Shown here piece after piece: positions 9,964 to 18,215 of a DNA stretch of 64,000 bases. The first letter of the stretch is position 1; the number at the start of each line of letters is the position of its first letter. Source of the stretch: Agrobacterium tumefaciens str. B6 (GTDB lineage: Bacteria > Pseudomonadota > Alphaproteobacteria > Rhizobiales > Rhizobiaceae); contig NZ_LMVK01000013.1 in NCBI RefSeq assembly GCF_001541315.1, forward strand, positions 1-64,000, written 5' to 3'. Under the pieces are notes generated by a model. The model saw nothing but the letters and a program-made list of their open reading frames with translations. It was not told the origin of the DNA and ran no database searches. A program made the position numbers and the translations under genes.

Positions 9964-10420
9964 TCAGTGGCTCGTCGTCACGTCGTCCCGCCAGTAGCAG
10001 GCGTTGAGATAACGTTTTTTGGACATAACGGATAATTTGTCCCGAAAGCCCTGCCATTGGGAGAGTGCATTGGCGAGCCACAGGAAATAATCATTGGTGG
10101 AAGCGGCTGTCTCCATTGCCGCATCGCAAACGCGTTCAACAAATTTTGCGGAAGACACGGTCGAGCGGGGCAGCCAGTATATTTTTATTCCCGAAGGTGC
10201 GGCGATGTCATATCGGCAATTCTCGGCCCGCAGGAAGACCTGACCCACGGCATTTTCGGGCAAGTTCTCGCAGATGCGGGCGGCAAGGCCGCTTCATCTC
10301 CGGCCAGCAGATAGTGTCGAACGATGCAGCAATCGGTGCCGAATTCGAGAATATGCGAAGCGACGGCGTCGATAAGCAGGATCGCCCCGCAGGCATGATA
10401 TCATCGGCCATCAATGTTGC
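9964..10420 (-). pseudogene. Decayed siderophore-interacting (ViuB/SIP-family) protein gene
   Basis: On the minus strand a short open segment (stop at 9964) encodes RICENLPENAVGQVFL, then YDIAAPSGIKIYWLPRS, NDYFLWLANA and a terminal YLNACYWRDD. This is the C-terminal order of FAD-dependent siderophore-interacting reductases (DETALPAIARILE..., APAGVEVTWLHR, WLAGE, GYWR). Immediately upstream, in another frame (about 10281-10312), is LLAGDEAALP, so the conserved LAGDETALPAIAR segment is broken by a frameshift or small deletion near 10275-10285. No intact N-terminal half is visible, and the upstream bases are AT-richer. The 617 bases between purU and the MFS gene hold nothing else I recognise. 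Confidence 0.65.
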
Positions 10421-10543
10421 CGGTATCATGCTTGCGGGGCGACAGCAAAGTAAAACAATCGCTGTACTATAGATTAGTCTGTGACCTTTCCTGCTCACAT
10501 ATCAATTACCGCGATGAATGAGGCAGACTACGAGTAAGGGTTG

Positions 10544-11770
10544 TTATTCGGCGGGCTGCGCCGCGGCCTCTATGCCGGATCTTTCGCGATCTCCGGAGAG
10601 GCTGCGCTGACCGAGCGTGATGATGGCAACGGTCGAAAGGCTTGCGGCGACTGACACCCAGAAACCGTTATCCGGGCCGAAATTATCGATGACCCAGCCG
10701 GAGAGAAATGCCCCGAGCGCTATGCCGATACCGATGCCGGTCATCACCCAGGTCACGCCTTCCGTCAGCATCGATTCAGGCACACGGCGCTCGATGAGGC
10801 CGAATGAGGTGATGAAGATCGGAGAGATGGCAACGCCGCTGAGGAAAACGGCAAAAGCCAGAAGGGCGACGGAAGTACTGGCGACAAGCAGCGGCAGTGC
10901 GGTGAGTGCAAGCACGCTGACGGCGATCAGCAGTTGGCGTTGCAGCGGCATTTTGGGATTGAGCGCGCCGAGAATGAGGCCGACCACGAAGGACCCGATG
11001 GCATAAACGCCGATGACGAGGCTGGCGGCTTCCGGTTGGCCAAGTTCCTTGGTGATTGCGACGGCACTTACCTCGGCAGTGGCGAAAGTGGAGCCGACAA
11101 AGATCAGCGCAAGCGTGATGATCTGGACCGGGCGCAGGGAGATGGCCGAACGCTGCCGGCGACCGCTTTCAACCGGGCGTACCTTTGGCTCGGTCGAACG
11201 TTGCAGAAGGAAAGCGAAGGTGCCGAGCGCCAGGAAGGTGGTGCTGATCATTATGCCCGCTTCCGGAAAGAGCGAGACTGCCAGGCCGACGGAAAGCGAG
11301 GCGCCGGAAATGTAGACGAGTTCGTCGGCGGCGGATTCAAAGGCGAATGCGGTGTTCAGTTCCGGCCGGTCGCGGAAGATTTCCGTCCAGCGGGCGCGCA
11401 TCATGGCCGGAATGCTCGGCATGGCAGCGGCGAGGAAGGCGGAAAGGAACAGCGTCCAGGCCGGCCATTTCTGGTTTGTCGCGATAATCAGCGCCGCAAA
11501 GGCGATGACCGAGACGATGGTGGCGGGGATGAGGACTTTGCTCTGCCCCTTGCGATCTACCAGCCGGGGGATTTGTGGGGAGACGGCGGCATTGGTCAGC
11601 GCAAAGGTTGCGGAGACGGCGCCGGCCAGCCAATATTCGCCATGGGTTTGCGAAAGCATGGCAACGATGCCGATCGGGGCCATGGCAATGGGAAGGCGGG
11701 CGAAGAAACCGGCGGCGGAAAAGCCTTTTGCGCCTGGAGCCCGGAAAATTTCTCTGTATGGATTAGCCAT
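10544..11770 (-). CDS. MFS transporter, probable drug/metabolite exporter
   Basis: A 408-residue protein with about 12 hydrophobic segments. The loop between helices 2 and 3 carries LVDRKGQSKVL, the usual MFS position for a DRxGRR-like motif. It is divergent from a TetR repressor gene, with three palindromic operator copies between them, the classic layout of a repressor-controlled exporter. The substrate cannot be read from sequence. The start is the ATG at 11770 on the minus strand. Confidence 0.85.
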   Translation of the reverse strand: MANPYREIFRAPGAKGFSAAGFFARLPIAMAPIGIVAMLSQTHGEYWLAGAVSATFALTNAAVSPQIPRLVDRKGQSKVLIPATIVSVIAFAALIIATNQKWPAWTLFLSAFLAAAMPSIPAMMRARWTEIFRDRPELNTAFAFESAADELVYISGASLSVGLAVSLFPEAGIMISTTFLALGTFAFLLQRSTEPKVRPVESGRRQRSAISLRPVQIITLALIFVGSTFATAEVSAVAITKELGQPEAASLVIGVYAIGSFVVGLILGALNPKMPLQRQLLIAVSVLALTALPLLVASTSVALLAFAVFLSGVAISPIFITSFGLIERRVPESMLTEGVTWVMTGIGIGIALGAFLSGWVIDNFGPDNGFWVSVAASLSTVAIITLGQRSLSGDRERSGIEAAAQPAE

Positions 11771-11806
11771 CGGGATGCACCTTGTTCAGAGGGTGTCCAC
11801 CACATA

Positions 11807-11874
11807 CATACGTGGCGTATGTGAATGAGATAATTGCATACGGCGCGTATGTCAACTAATATACGCGTCGTATG
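11807..11874. promoter_or_regulatory. Three palindromic operator copies between MFS and TetR genes
   Basis: Three near-identical 15-base inverted repeats of the form CATAC-N5-GTATG lie at 11807-11821 (spacer GTGGC), 11837-11851 (spacer GGCGC) and 11860-11874 (TATAC-GCGTC-GTATG). Centre-to-centre distances are 30 and 23 bases. They fill the intergenic region between the divergent exporter and the TetR gene and are most simply read as binding sites for that TetR protein, controlling both promoters. Confidence 0.85.
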
Positions 11875-11891
11875 TGGAAAATGGAGAAAAA

Positions 11892-12485
11892 ATGCGCAAA
11901 CCTCGCAGTGAAATGATTGCCGAGACGCGGACGAAGCTTCTGGCTGCCGGCCGCAAGGCCTTTGGCAGCATCGGTTATGCGGAAGCGTCGATGGATGACT
12001 GCACCGCCGAGGCCGGTCTCACCCGCGGCGCGCTCTATCACCATTTTGGCGATAAAAAAGGCCTGCTGTTGGCGGTGGTGGCTGAAATCGACGCGGAAAT
12101 GACGAAGAGGCTCTGTGACATCTCCTCGAGGGCCGAGTCCCGGTGGGAGGGTTTTGTCGAAGAAAATCTCGGTTATGTGCGCATGGCTCTCGAACCTGAA
12201 ATCCAGCGGATCATGTTTCGTGACGGGCCGGCGGTGCTCGGCGATCCGTCGCGCTGGCCAAATGCAAACGGCTGCATCTCGGCAGTCGCGCGAAGCCTCG
12301 ATGCCCTGAAGGAAGAAGGCACCATCGGCGATATCGATGCGGAGGCATGCGCCCGTTTCATCAACGCGGCAAGCAGCGCCGCCGCCCAGTGGATCGCCAA
12401 TTCCGACGACCCCGAAATGACCTCGAAACGGGCCGTGGGCAGCTTCCGGGCCTTTCTGGAGGGATTGCGGATCAGGAAAGACTGA
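11892..12485 (+). CDS. TetR-family transcriptional repressor
   Basis: A 197-residue protein with a TetR N-terminal helix-turn-helix at about residues 8-50: RTKLLAAGRKAFGSIGYAEAS followed by GLTRGALYHHFGDKKGLLLAV. The C-terminal ligand-binding part is divergent, as usual. The ATG at 11892 follows TGGAG with suitable spacing; an upstream in-frame GTG at 11874 falls in the third operator and is less likely. It is predicted to repress itself and the divergent MFS exporter through the three palindromes. Confidence 0.9.
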   Translation: MRKPRSEMIAETRTKLLAAGRKAFGSIGYAEASMDDCTAEAGLTRGALYHHFGDKKGLLLAVVAEIDAEMTKRLCDISSRAESRWEGFVEENLGYVRMALEPEIQRIMFRDGPAVLGDPSRWPNANGCISAVARSLDALKEEGTIGDIDAEACARFINAASSAAAQWIANSDDPEMTSKRAVGSFRAFLEGLRIRKD

Positions 12486-12527
12486 ACCGGGCTTTACGCG
12501 GTTGCCCATGCGCGCCGGGCAGCCCGA

Positions 12528-12716
12528 TCATTCGGTCCCGCAGCATCTCTGCATACGCCCGACAATTTCGTCGAGGCTCGATATCCGTTGCCCCCCGGAG
12601 AGAAACGCATCATAGAGGGTTGCCGCGCCGCGCGGCGACCGGAGGAGGACGGCGTGCTGAAACCGTCCCCCGCGAATTTCCCATGAGCCCGGATATGCTG
12701 CCTGCAAGTCATGCAA
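12528..12716 (-). CDS. Possible small hypothetical protein
   Basis: A 62-residue reading frame with protein-like composition, containing PGSWEIRGGRFQHAVLL and SSLDEIVGRMQRC. It would start at a TTG, and no clear ribosome-binding site is visible. It lies between the TetR gene and the alkaline phosphatase gene, on the opposite strand. I do not recognise a family. It could be spurious or the remains of a longer gene. Confidence 0.35.
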   Translation of the reverse strand: MHDLQAAYPGSWEIRGGRFQHAVLLRSPRGAATLYDAFLSGGQRISSLDEIVGRMQRCCGTE

Positions 12717-12773
12717 CTGTCATATCGCGGGTCTAGGAGAAAGTGTGGTTTTCACACGTTTCGCGAGGGGAAT

Positions 12774-14528
12774 ATGCGCAAAATCGTTGCTGCTTTGGTC
12801 GCCACGACCTTTCTTGCCGGCGCCGTCCAGGCTGCCGAGGTTTATCCGCTTGATCGTGCTACGATCCTGACCGGTTCGCCGTTCGATTTCAAAGTCGAGT
12901 TCGCTTCCGTCGTAAAGCCGGAAGACGTCAAGATCACCGTCAACGGCCAGGATTACAAGGCCGCTCTCGGCAAGGATGCCGAGTTCGTCGCCGAAGAAAA
13001 GAACAAGGACAAGGTCCTTGGTTCGGCCGTCATCCTGCGCGGCGTCACGCTCGCCAGCGCCGGTGACTACAAGGTCGAAGTTTCTGCCGGTTCCGAAACC
13101 AAGGCGATCACCTGGACCGTTTATGGCACGCCGGCCCAGGCAAAAGCCAAGAACGTCATCTTCCTGATCGCCGACGGCCTGTCCGTCGCTCACCGCACTG
13201 CTGCCCGCATCATGTCCAAGGGCATGACCGAGGGTAAGGCCAATGGCCGCCTCAACATGGATGATGTGCCGCCGGTCGCCTTCATCGGCACCTCCGCCAC
13301 CGACGCCGTGGCCACCGACAGCGCCAACACCATGTCAGCCTACATGACCGGTCACAAGACCGCCGTGAACGCCATTGGCGTTTATGCCGACCGCACCCCG
13401 GCCTCGCTCGACGATCCGAAGGCCGAAACGATCGCGGAAGCCCTGCGCCGCCAGACCAAGAAGTCGATCGGCATCATCTCGACCGCCGAACTGCAGGACG
13501 CCACGCCGGCTGCCGTCGTTGCCCACACCCGCAAGCGCGGCGACAAGGCCGACATCAACGGCATGCTGTTCGATGTGAAGCCGGATGTCCTCCTCGGCGG
13601 CGGCTCCTCTTATTTCCTGCCGCAGGCGACGGCGGGTTCCAAGCGCAAGGATGACAAGGACTATATCGCCTTGTTCAAGGAAGCTGGCTACACGCTGGCG
13701 ACCAGCAAGGCGGAACTCGCCACGGCCGCCGGCACCAACACCGGCAAGATCCTCGGCCTGTTCCACACCGGCAACATGGACACAGCGCTCGACCGCGAGT
13801 TCCTCAAGAAGGGCACCACGGCGAAGTTCCCGGATCAGCCGGGCCTCGTTGAAATGACCAAGGTTGCGCTCGGCGAACTGTCGAAGAACCCGGACGGCTT
13901 CTTCCTGATGGTCGAAGCTGCCAACGTCGACAAGATGTCCCATCCGCTTGACTGGGATCGCGCTGTCGTCGACACGATCGAATTCGACAAGGCCGTCGGT
14001 GTCGCCCGTGAATTCGCCGCGAAGAACCCCGATACGCTGATCGTCGTCACCGGCGACCATACGCATGGCGTTTCCATCATCGGCACCGTTGATGATGACA
14101 AGCCGGGCACCGAAATGCGCGAAAAGGTCGGCACCTATGCCGAGGCCGGCTTCCCGAACTATGAAGACAAGGACGGTGACGGTTATCCTGATAAGGTCGA
14201 CGTTTCCCGTCGTCTGTTCCTGAACGCCAATAACGGTCCTGACCATTACGAGACCTTCCGTCCGAAGCTTGATGGCCCGTTCACACCGGCCGTCCAGAAC
14301 GAAAAGAAGGAATATGTCGCCAACGAGCAGTACAAGGACGTTCCCGGTGCTGTGTTCGTACCCGGCATCATTCCGAAAAGCTCGGATAGCGGCGTCCACG
14401 CAGTGGATGACGTCGTTCTGCAGGCTGAAGGCCCCGGCGCTGAAGGCTTCCGTGGCTACATGGAACAGAGCGACGTCTACAAGGGTCTCGCCGAAGCTTT
14501 CGCACTTGGCGCCAAGCAGACCAACTAA
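12774..14528 (+). CDS. Secreted alkaline phosphatase (PhoA superfamily)
   Basis: A 584-residue protein with a Sec signal peptide ending near residue 21 (VAALVATTFLAGAVQAAE). An N-terminal beta-rich, Ig-like region of about 100 residues precedes the catalytic domain, which begins NVIFLIADG at about residue 127. The nucleophile motif is TDSANTMSAYMTGHKT with Ser183. The later metal-binding segments VVTGDHTHG and the calcium-loop-like KDGDGYPDKVD are present. It should hydrolyse phosphomonoesters in the periplasm or outside the cell. The ATG at 12774 follows GAGGGG; the longer open frame from 12711 would lack an N-terminal signal. I see no clear Pho box, so phosphate regulation is only expected from the family. 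Confidence 0.9.
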   Translation: MRKIVAALVATTFLAGAVQAAEVYPLDRATILTGSPFDFKVEFASVVKPEDVKITVNGQDYKAALGKDAEFVAEEKNKDKVLGSAVILRGVTLASAGDYKVEVSAGSETKAITWTVYGTPAQAKAKNVIFLIADGLSVAHRTAARIMSKGMTEGKANGRLNMDDVPPVAFIGTSATDAVATDSANTMSAYMTGHKTAVNAIGVYADRTPASLDDPKAETIAEALRRQTKKSIGIISTAELQDATPAAVVAHTRKRGDKADINGMLFDVKPDVLLGGGSSYFLPQATAGSKRKDDKDYIALFKEAGYTLATSKAELATAAGTNTGKILGLFHTGNMDTALDREFLKKGTTAKFPDQPGLVEMTKVALGELSKNPDGFFLMVEAANVDKMSHPLDWDRAVVDTIEFDKAVGVAREFAAKNPDTLIVVTGDHTHGVSIIGTVDDDKPGTEMREKVGTYAEAGFPNYEDKDGDGYPDKVDVSRRLFLNANNGPDHYETFRPKLDGPFTPAVQNEKKEYVANEQYKDVPGAVFVPGIIPKSSDSGVHAVDDVVLQAEGPGAEGFRGYMEQSDVYKGLAEAFALGAKQTN

Positions 14529-14538
14529 GATATGAATG

Positions 14539-14573
14539 TTGTGAGGGCACGCCGCTATCGCGTGCCCTCACAA
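14539..14573 (+). terminator. Hairpin terminator after the alkaline phosphatase gene
   Basis: A perfect 14-bp stem, TTGTGAGGGCACGC paired with GCGTGCCCTCACAA, with a seven-base loop, starts 10 bases after the stop codon. No long T-run follows (only TAGTTTC), so it may act as a 3' stabiliser as well as a terminator. Confidence 0.75.
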
Positions 14574-14643
14574 TAGTTTCAGGTCTTTCATCGTCTATTC
14601 GGACGACGGACGATGGCAGACCTTTTCAAGAAGGAGAATGGTC

Positions 14644-15108
14644 ATGAGCAAGGCTGATCGGGCGCAATTCAACCGTCGCCAGACCCTGGGTCTCATTGCC
14701 GGTCTGCCGCTGCTGGCCGCTGGTGCGCGCGCGCAGGCGAACAGCGACATTACCTTCGACGAACTCTATGGCAAGGTCAGCGTCCTCGGGCTGGAGTTTT
14801 CCGAAAAGGTCAAGCAGTTGAACGGCAAGGAGATCGCCATGCGCGGTTTCATGGCGCCGCCGCTGAAGGCAGAAGCGCAGTTTTTCGTGCTGACCGAAAT
14901 ACCCATGTCGATCTGCCCCTTCTGCTCGACGGATGCCGACTGGCCGGACAACATCGTTGTCGTTTATCTCGGCGAAAAACAGACTTTTACCCAGCCGAGC
15001 CAGACAATCGAAGTGCGCGGCACGCTGGAAACGGGTTCCTGGACCGATCCGGATACCGGCTTCGTCAGCCTGCTGCGCATCCGCCAGGCAGAATACGCGA
15101 CGGTTTGA
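14644..15108 (+). CDS. Tat-exported periplasmic protein linked to an ABC transporter (DUF3299-like)
   Basis: About 154 residues. The N-terminus NRRQTLGLIAGLPLLAAGARA is a twin-arginine signal with a cleavage site near ARAQA. The mature part has VKQLNGKEIAMRGFMAPP and SICPFCSTDADWPDN, containing a CPFC pair, and resembles the DUF3299 proteins found beside FtsX-type ABC transporters. The ATG at 14644 has a seven-base spacing from AAGGAG; the ATG at 14638 is too close to it. The ATPase gene follows four bases later. A metal-related role in the periplasm is inferred from the CxxC motif and the His-rich permease. Confidence 0.7.
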   Translation: MSKADRAQFNRRQTLGLIAGLPLLAAGARAQANSDITFDELYGKVSVLGLEFSEKVKQLNGKEIAMRGFMAPPLKAEAQFFVLTEIPMSICPFCSTDADWPDNIVVVYLGEKQTFTQPSQTIEVRGTLETGSWTDPDTGFVSLLRIRQAEYATV

Positions 15109-15112
15109 GACC

Positions 15113-15802
15113 ATGCTGTCCCTGAAGATAGATGATCTTGCCGTATCCTTTCCCGGTTTGTCGGCACCGGTTCTCGTTCTCGACGGTCTGGAAATCCCTG
15201 CCGGTAGCCGCGTTGCGCTGACCGGTGGTTCCGGCTCGGGCAAAAGCACCCTGATCAACATCATCGCCGGCCTTGAGCGTGTTCAGGCCGGCCGCGTTGT
15301 CTGGGGAGAAGAGAACATTGCGGATCTGCCCGAGGGTCGGCGCGACCGCTGGCGCGCCGCCAATATCGGCCTCGTCATGCAGGAGTTTCATCTTTTCCCC
15401 GGCCTTTCCGCGCTGGATAATATCCTGCTGCCCGCCCGCCTGTCGCGCGCGGCGAATGCGGACCTCATGAAACGCGCGGAATCCCTGTTTGCGACTGTCG
15501 GCCTCAAACGCCCGGGACAGCACGTTGAGACCATGTCGCGCGGTGAAATGCAGCGTGTCGCTATCGCCCGTGCGCTGCTGCGCAGTCCCGGCGTCATCAT
15601 TGCCGACGAACCGACCGCAAGCCTCGATCTCGAAAGCGGCGAGGCTGTCGGTGATCTCTTGCTTTCCGTTGCGGCCAGCACCGGCAGCACGCTTATCGTC
15701 GCCAGCCATGACCAGCATCTTATCGGCCGCCTCGACCGGCGTCTCACCCTCAGCGGCGGCCGTATCGTCACCGATACCGAGCGGAAGGAGATTGCGGCAT
15801 GA
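15113..15802 (+). CDS. ABC transporter ATP-binding protein (LolD/MacB type)
   Basis: A 229-residue ATPase with Walker A GGSGSGKST (about residue 41), signature MSRGEMQRVAIARAL, Walker B VIIADEPTASLD and the switch histidine in IVASHD. It belongs to the subfamily that pairs with FtsX/MacB-type permeases. It overlaps the permease gene by four bases (ATGA). Together with the upstream Tat protein it forms a compact three-gene operon. Confidence 0.92.
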   Translation: MLSLKIDDLAVSFPGLSAPVLVLDGLEIPAGSRVALTGGSGSGKSTLINIIAGLERVQAGRVVWGEENIADLPEGRRDRWRAANIGLVMQEFHLFPGLSALDNILLPARLSRAANADLMKRAESLFATVGLKRPGQHVETMSRGEMQRVAIARALLRSPGVIIADEPTASLDLESGEAVGDLLLSVAASTGSTLIVASHDQHLIGRLDRRLTLSGGRIVTDTERKEIAA

Positions 15803-17232
15803 TCGGCTTCATCCTTGCCGACCTGCGCCGCCTTTGGCTGGGTGGTATCGTCGTGGTTCTCCTGGTTGCGCTCGCCACCGCGCTTGGCGTTGCGGTCACG
15901 CTGCAGGAGCGTTCGCTGCGTCTCGGCAGCGCCCGTGCCGCTGATAAATTCGATCTCGTTATCGGCGCGGCCGGCAGCGAAACCCAGTTGATCCTTTCCT
16001 CCATTTTTCTGCAGGCCGCACCGCTGCCGCTTGTGGACGGCGCTGTTCTGCCGAAGCTCGCCGCCGATCCGCGCGTTGCCTGGGCGGCACCTGTCGGGTT
16101 TGGCGATTCCTTTGCCGGATACCCGATAGTCGGCACGACGATGAGCCTCGTCAGCAACACGACATCAGGTTTTGCCGAGGGCAGGATGTTCGCGCTGGAA
16201 GGCGAAGCCATACTCGGGGCTGCCGTCGATCTGTCTCTCGGTGCTGAGATCAAGCCGATGCACGGCACCGCCGAGACCGGCGGCCACACCCATACCGAGA
16301 TCGCCTATAAAGTCGTTGGCAAATTGCAGCCCACCGGCACGCCCTGGGATCGCGCCATTCTCGTGCCGATACAGGCCGTGTGGCACGTCCATGGTCTCGG
16401 TCATGATCATGGCCATGATGAAGGGCATGAGGATGGCCATGCGGGCGCGCATGATGAAGAACATCACCACGGGGACGGTCACGATCACGCCCATGAAGGC
16501 GAAGAACATCACGAAGATGGTGATACGCATGCCGAAAGTGAGGCGGATCATGCCGAAGCCGCTGTTCAGCTGGTGGTCTCGCAGGGACAAAAGCATGCTT
16601 TGGCCCTCGGTCCCGCCACTTCGGCGCATGTGGAGTCTGACCATCAAGGCGGCATCGATGCGGATGCGCCAATCGTGGAGACTTTTGGCGAGGGCGCGCC
16701 CGGCCTGCCGGCCATTCTCGTCAAGCCCAAAACGATCGCCGACGCCTATCGCCTGCGGCAGGAATACCGGACCGGTAATACGCTTGGCGTTTTCCCGGGC
16801 GAAGTTCTGACGGGTCTCTATGCGACGCTCGGCGATGCCAAGATGGTGCTGAGCGCGGTTGCCGCCGGTTCGCAGGGGCTGGTGGCGGCGGCGCTGGTGC
16901 TGGTGACGGTGATCCATGTCGGGCAACGACGCAGGCAGATCGGCGCATTGCGGGCATTCGGCGCGCCGCGCGGCTCGGTATTCGCCATCGTCTGGCTGGA
17001 GCTTTTCTTGCTGGTGGTGCTCGGTGTCGGCATCGGTTTTCTGGTCGGATTGGGCGCTGCCCATATCGGCGCACAACTCTTTACCGCAAAAAGCGGCGTC
17101 ATCCTGCCGGTTGGCTTCACCCGCGAAGATTTGCGTCTTGTACTGTTCCTGCTGGGCTTTGCCGCGGTTCTTTCGGCGATACCGGCTTTGCTCGCCTATC
17201 GTCAGTCTCCAGCCGCCGCCCTCCGCGCCTAG
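15799..17232 (+). CDS. FtsX-family ABC permease with a histidine-rich extracytoplasmic loop
   Basis: A 477-residue permease with one N-terminal transmembrane helix (residues about 10-32), a large periplasmic domain and three C-terminal helices, the FtsX/MacB topology. Within the periplasmic domain, at about residues 196-253, is an insertion with 18 histidines plus many Asp/Glu (pattern HDHGHDEGHEDGH, HHHGDGHDHAH). Such loops usually bind Zn or other divalent metals. With the adjacent ATPase and Tat protein this resembles zinc-starvation transporters of Pseudomonas, but I found no Zur-type palindrome upstream, so metal linkage is an inference. Confidence 0.85.
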   Translation: MIGFILADLRRLWLGGIVVVLLVALATALGVAVTLQERSLRLGSARAADKFDLVIGAAGSETQLILSSIFLQAAPLPLVDGAVLPKLAADPRVAWAAPVGFGDSFAGYPIVGTTMSLVSNTTSGFAEGRMFALEGEAILGAAVDLSLGAEIKPMHGTAETGGHTHTEIAYKVVGKLQPTGTPWDRAILVPIQAVWHVHGLGHDHGHDEGHEDGHAGAHDEEHHHGDGHDHAHEGEEHHEDGDTHAESEADHAEAAVQLVVSQGQKHALALGPATSAHVESDHQGGIDADAPIVETFGEGAPGLPAILVKPKTIADAYRLRQEYRTGNTLGVFPGEVLTGLYATLGDAKMVLSAVAAGSQGLVAAALVLVTVIHVGQRRRQIGALRAFGAPRGSVFAIVWLELFLLVVLGVGIGFLVGLGAAHIGAQLFTAKSGVILPVGFTREDLRLVLFLLGFAAVLSAIPALLAYRQSPAAALRA

Positions 17233-17496
17233 CCTCGGGCAGGGTGCCGCAGCCTGCGCTTTTTTTGGATTGATCGAATGGCGTGCAAGTCCGGGCGATT
17301 GGCACGGTCTAGTCCGTCAGCGTTTTGATAGCCACGCCGACACATCGACGCTTCCGCCTCAAATATGCTCTCCAAGGCGTAAAGCATGAGCACGCACATA
17401 AAATATAGTTTTTTTACTGTGGCCGCTTTTTATGGCAGGCTTGTGTCGAGGCTTGGGAAAACAGCGGGAACCGCGTAATACCGGGAGGGAACCGAG
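17233..17496. other. Intergenic region with a weak terminator-like hairpin
   Basis: No gene is seen in these 264 bases. GCAGG (17239-17243) and CCTGC (17253-17257) can pair just before a T-run at 17260-17266, a plausible weak terminator for the ABC operon. The remainder, including a T-rich stretch near 17408-17417, should hold the promoter of the DUF1801 gene. Confidence 0.5.
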
Positions 17497-17955
17497 ATGG
17501 TCGAAAAGAAGCCGGGGAAATCTGCCGAAATCGCGCAAACCGAGCCGTACGCTGCTGCGCCGACACTTCTTTCGGGCGGCAATCCGCAGATTGCCAAGGG
17601 ATATGGCGACGGCCCGGTGCAGGCCTATATTGCCGCCATGCCGGGTTGGAAAAGTCCGGTCGGAGCGCGTATCGATGCGCTGATCGAAAGCCTCGTGCCC
17701 GGTGTGCGCAAGGCCGTGAAGTGGAATTCGCCCTTTTACGGCATGGAAGACGACGTCTGGTTTCTCAGCCTTCACTGTTTTACGAAATATATCAAAGTGA
17801 CCTTTCTCAACGGCGTATCTTTACAGCCCTTGCCACCCGGCACCTCCAAGCATCCGAAGGTTCGTTACCTCGATATCCATGAGGGTGCGTTTGATGAAGC
17901 GCAGTTTGCCGACTGGGTGCGGCAGGCGAGCGCCTTGCCCGGCGAAAAAATGTGA
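17497..17955 (+). CDS. DUF1801-domain protein
   Basis: A 152-residue cytoplasmic protein with the DUF1801 pattern: AYIAAMPGWKSPVGARIDALI, then VPGVRKAVKWNSPFYGMEDDVWFLSL and a hydrophobic strand with KYIKVTFLNG. The function of this family is poorly defined. The ATG follows GGGAGGGAACCGAG, a good ribosome-binding site. It stands alone between the ABC operon and the pentitol locus. Confidence 0.8.
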   Translation: MVEKKPGKSAEIAQTEPYAAAPTLLSGGNPQIAKGYGDGPVQAYIAAMPGWKSPVGARIDALIESLVPGVRKAVKWNSPFYGMEDDVWFLSLHCFTKYIKVTFLNGVSLQPLPPGTSKHPKVRYLDIHEGAFDEAQFADWVRQASALPGEKM

Positions 17956-18215
17956 GCGATTTGGTTCGCCGGCTCGGCAGGCTTGGGAGCGGGTGAAGAT
18001 CGCGGAATGCGGTGGCGAATCACGCCGTCTTTCCTCACCTTCAAAGGCCGCGCCGCGCTGGGGATGATGAGAAATCGCAGGCTCCTCGATACAGTTTTTC
18101 CGTCGCGAAGAAAAACCGGCCGATCCGGCCGATTTCTGTTTACTTTTGCCGATGTTGCACGCCATCACGCTTGCTGAACTCGCTGCCAGGCGTATCGCAA
18201 ACCACGGAGGATGAG

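Noticed and set aside
14530..14643. Searched for a Zur-type palindrome before the His-rich ABC operon
   Set aside because: Only the terminator hairpin of the preceding gene is visible; no ATGTTATAACAT-like element was seen.
16384..16560. His-rich repeat in the permease as a possible tandem DNA repeat or sequencing artefact
   Set aside because: The codons for His and Asp vary and the frame stays open, so it is a selected low-complexity protein loop.
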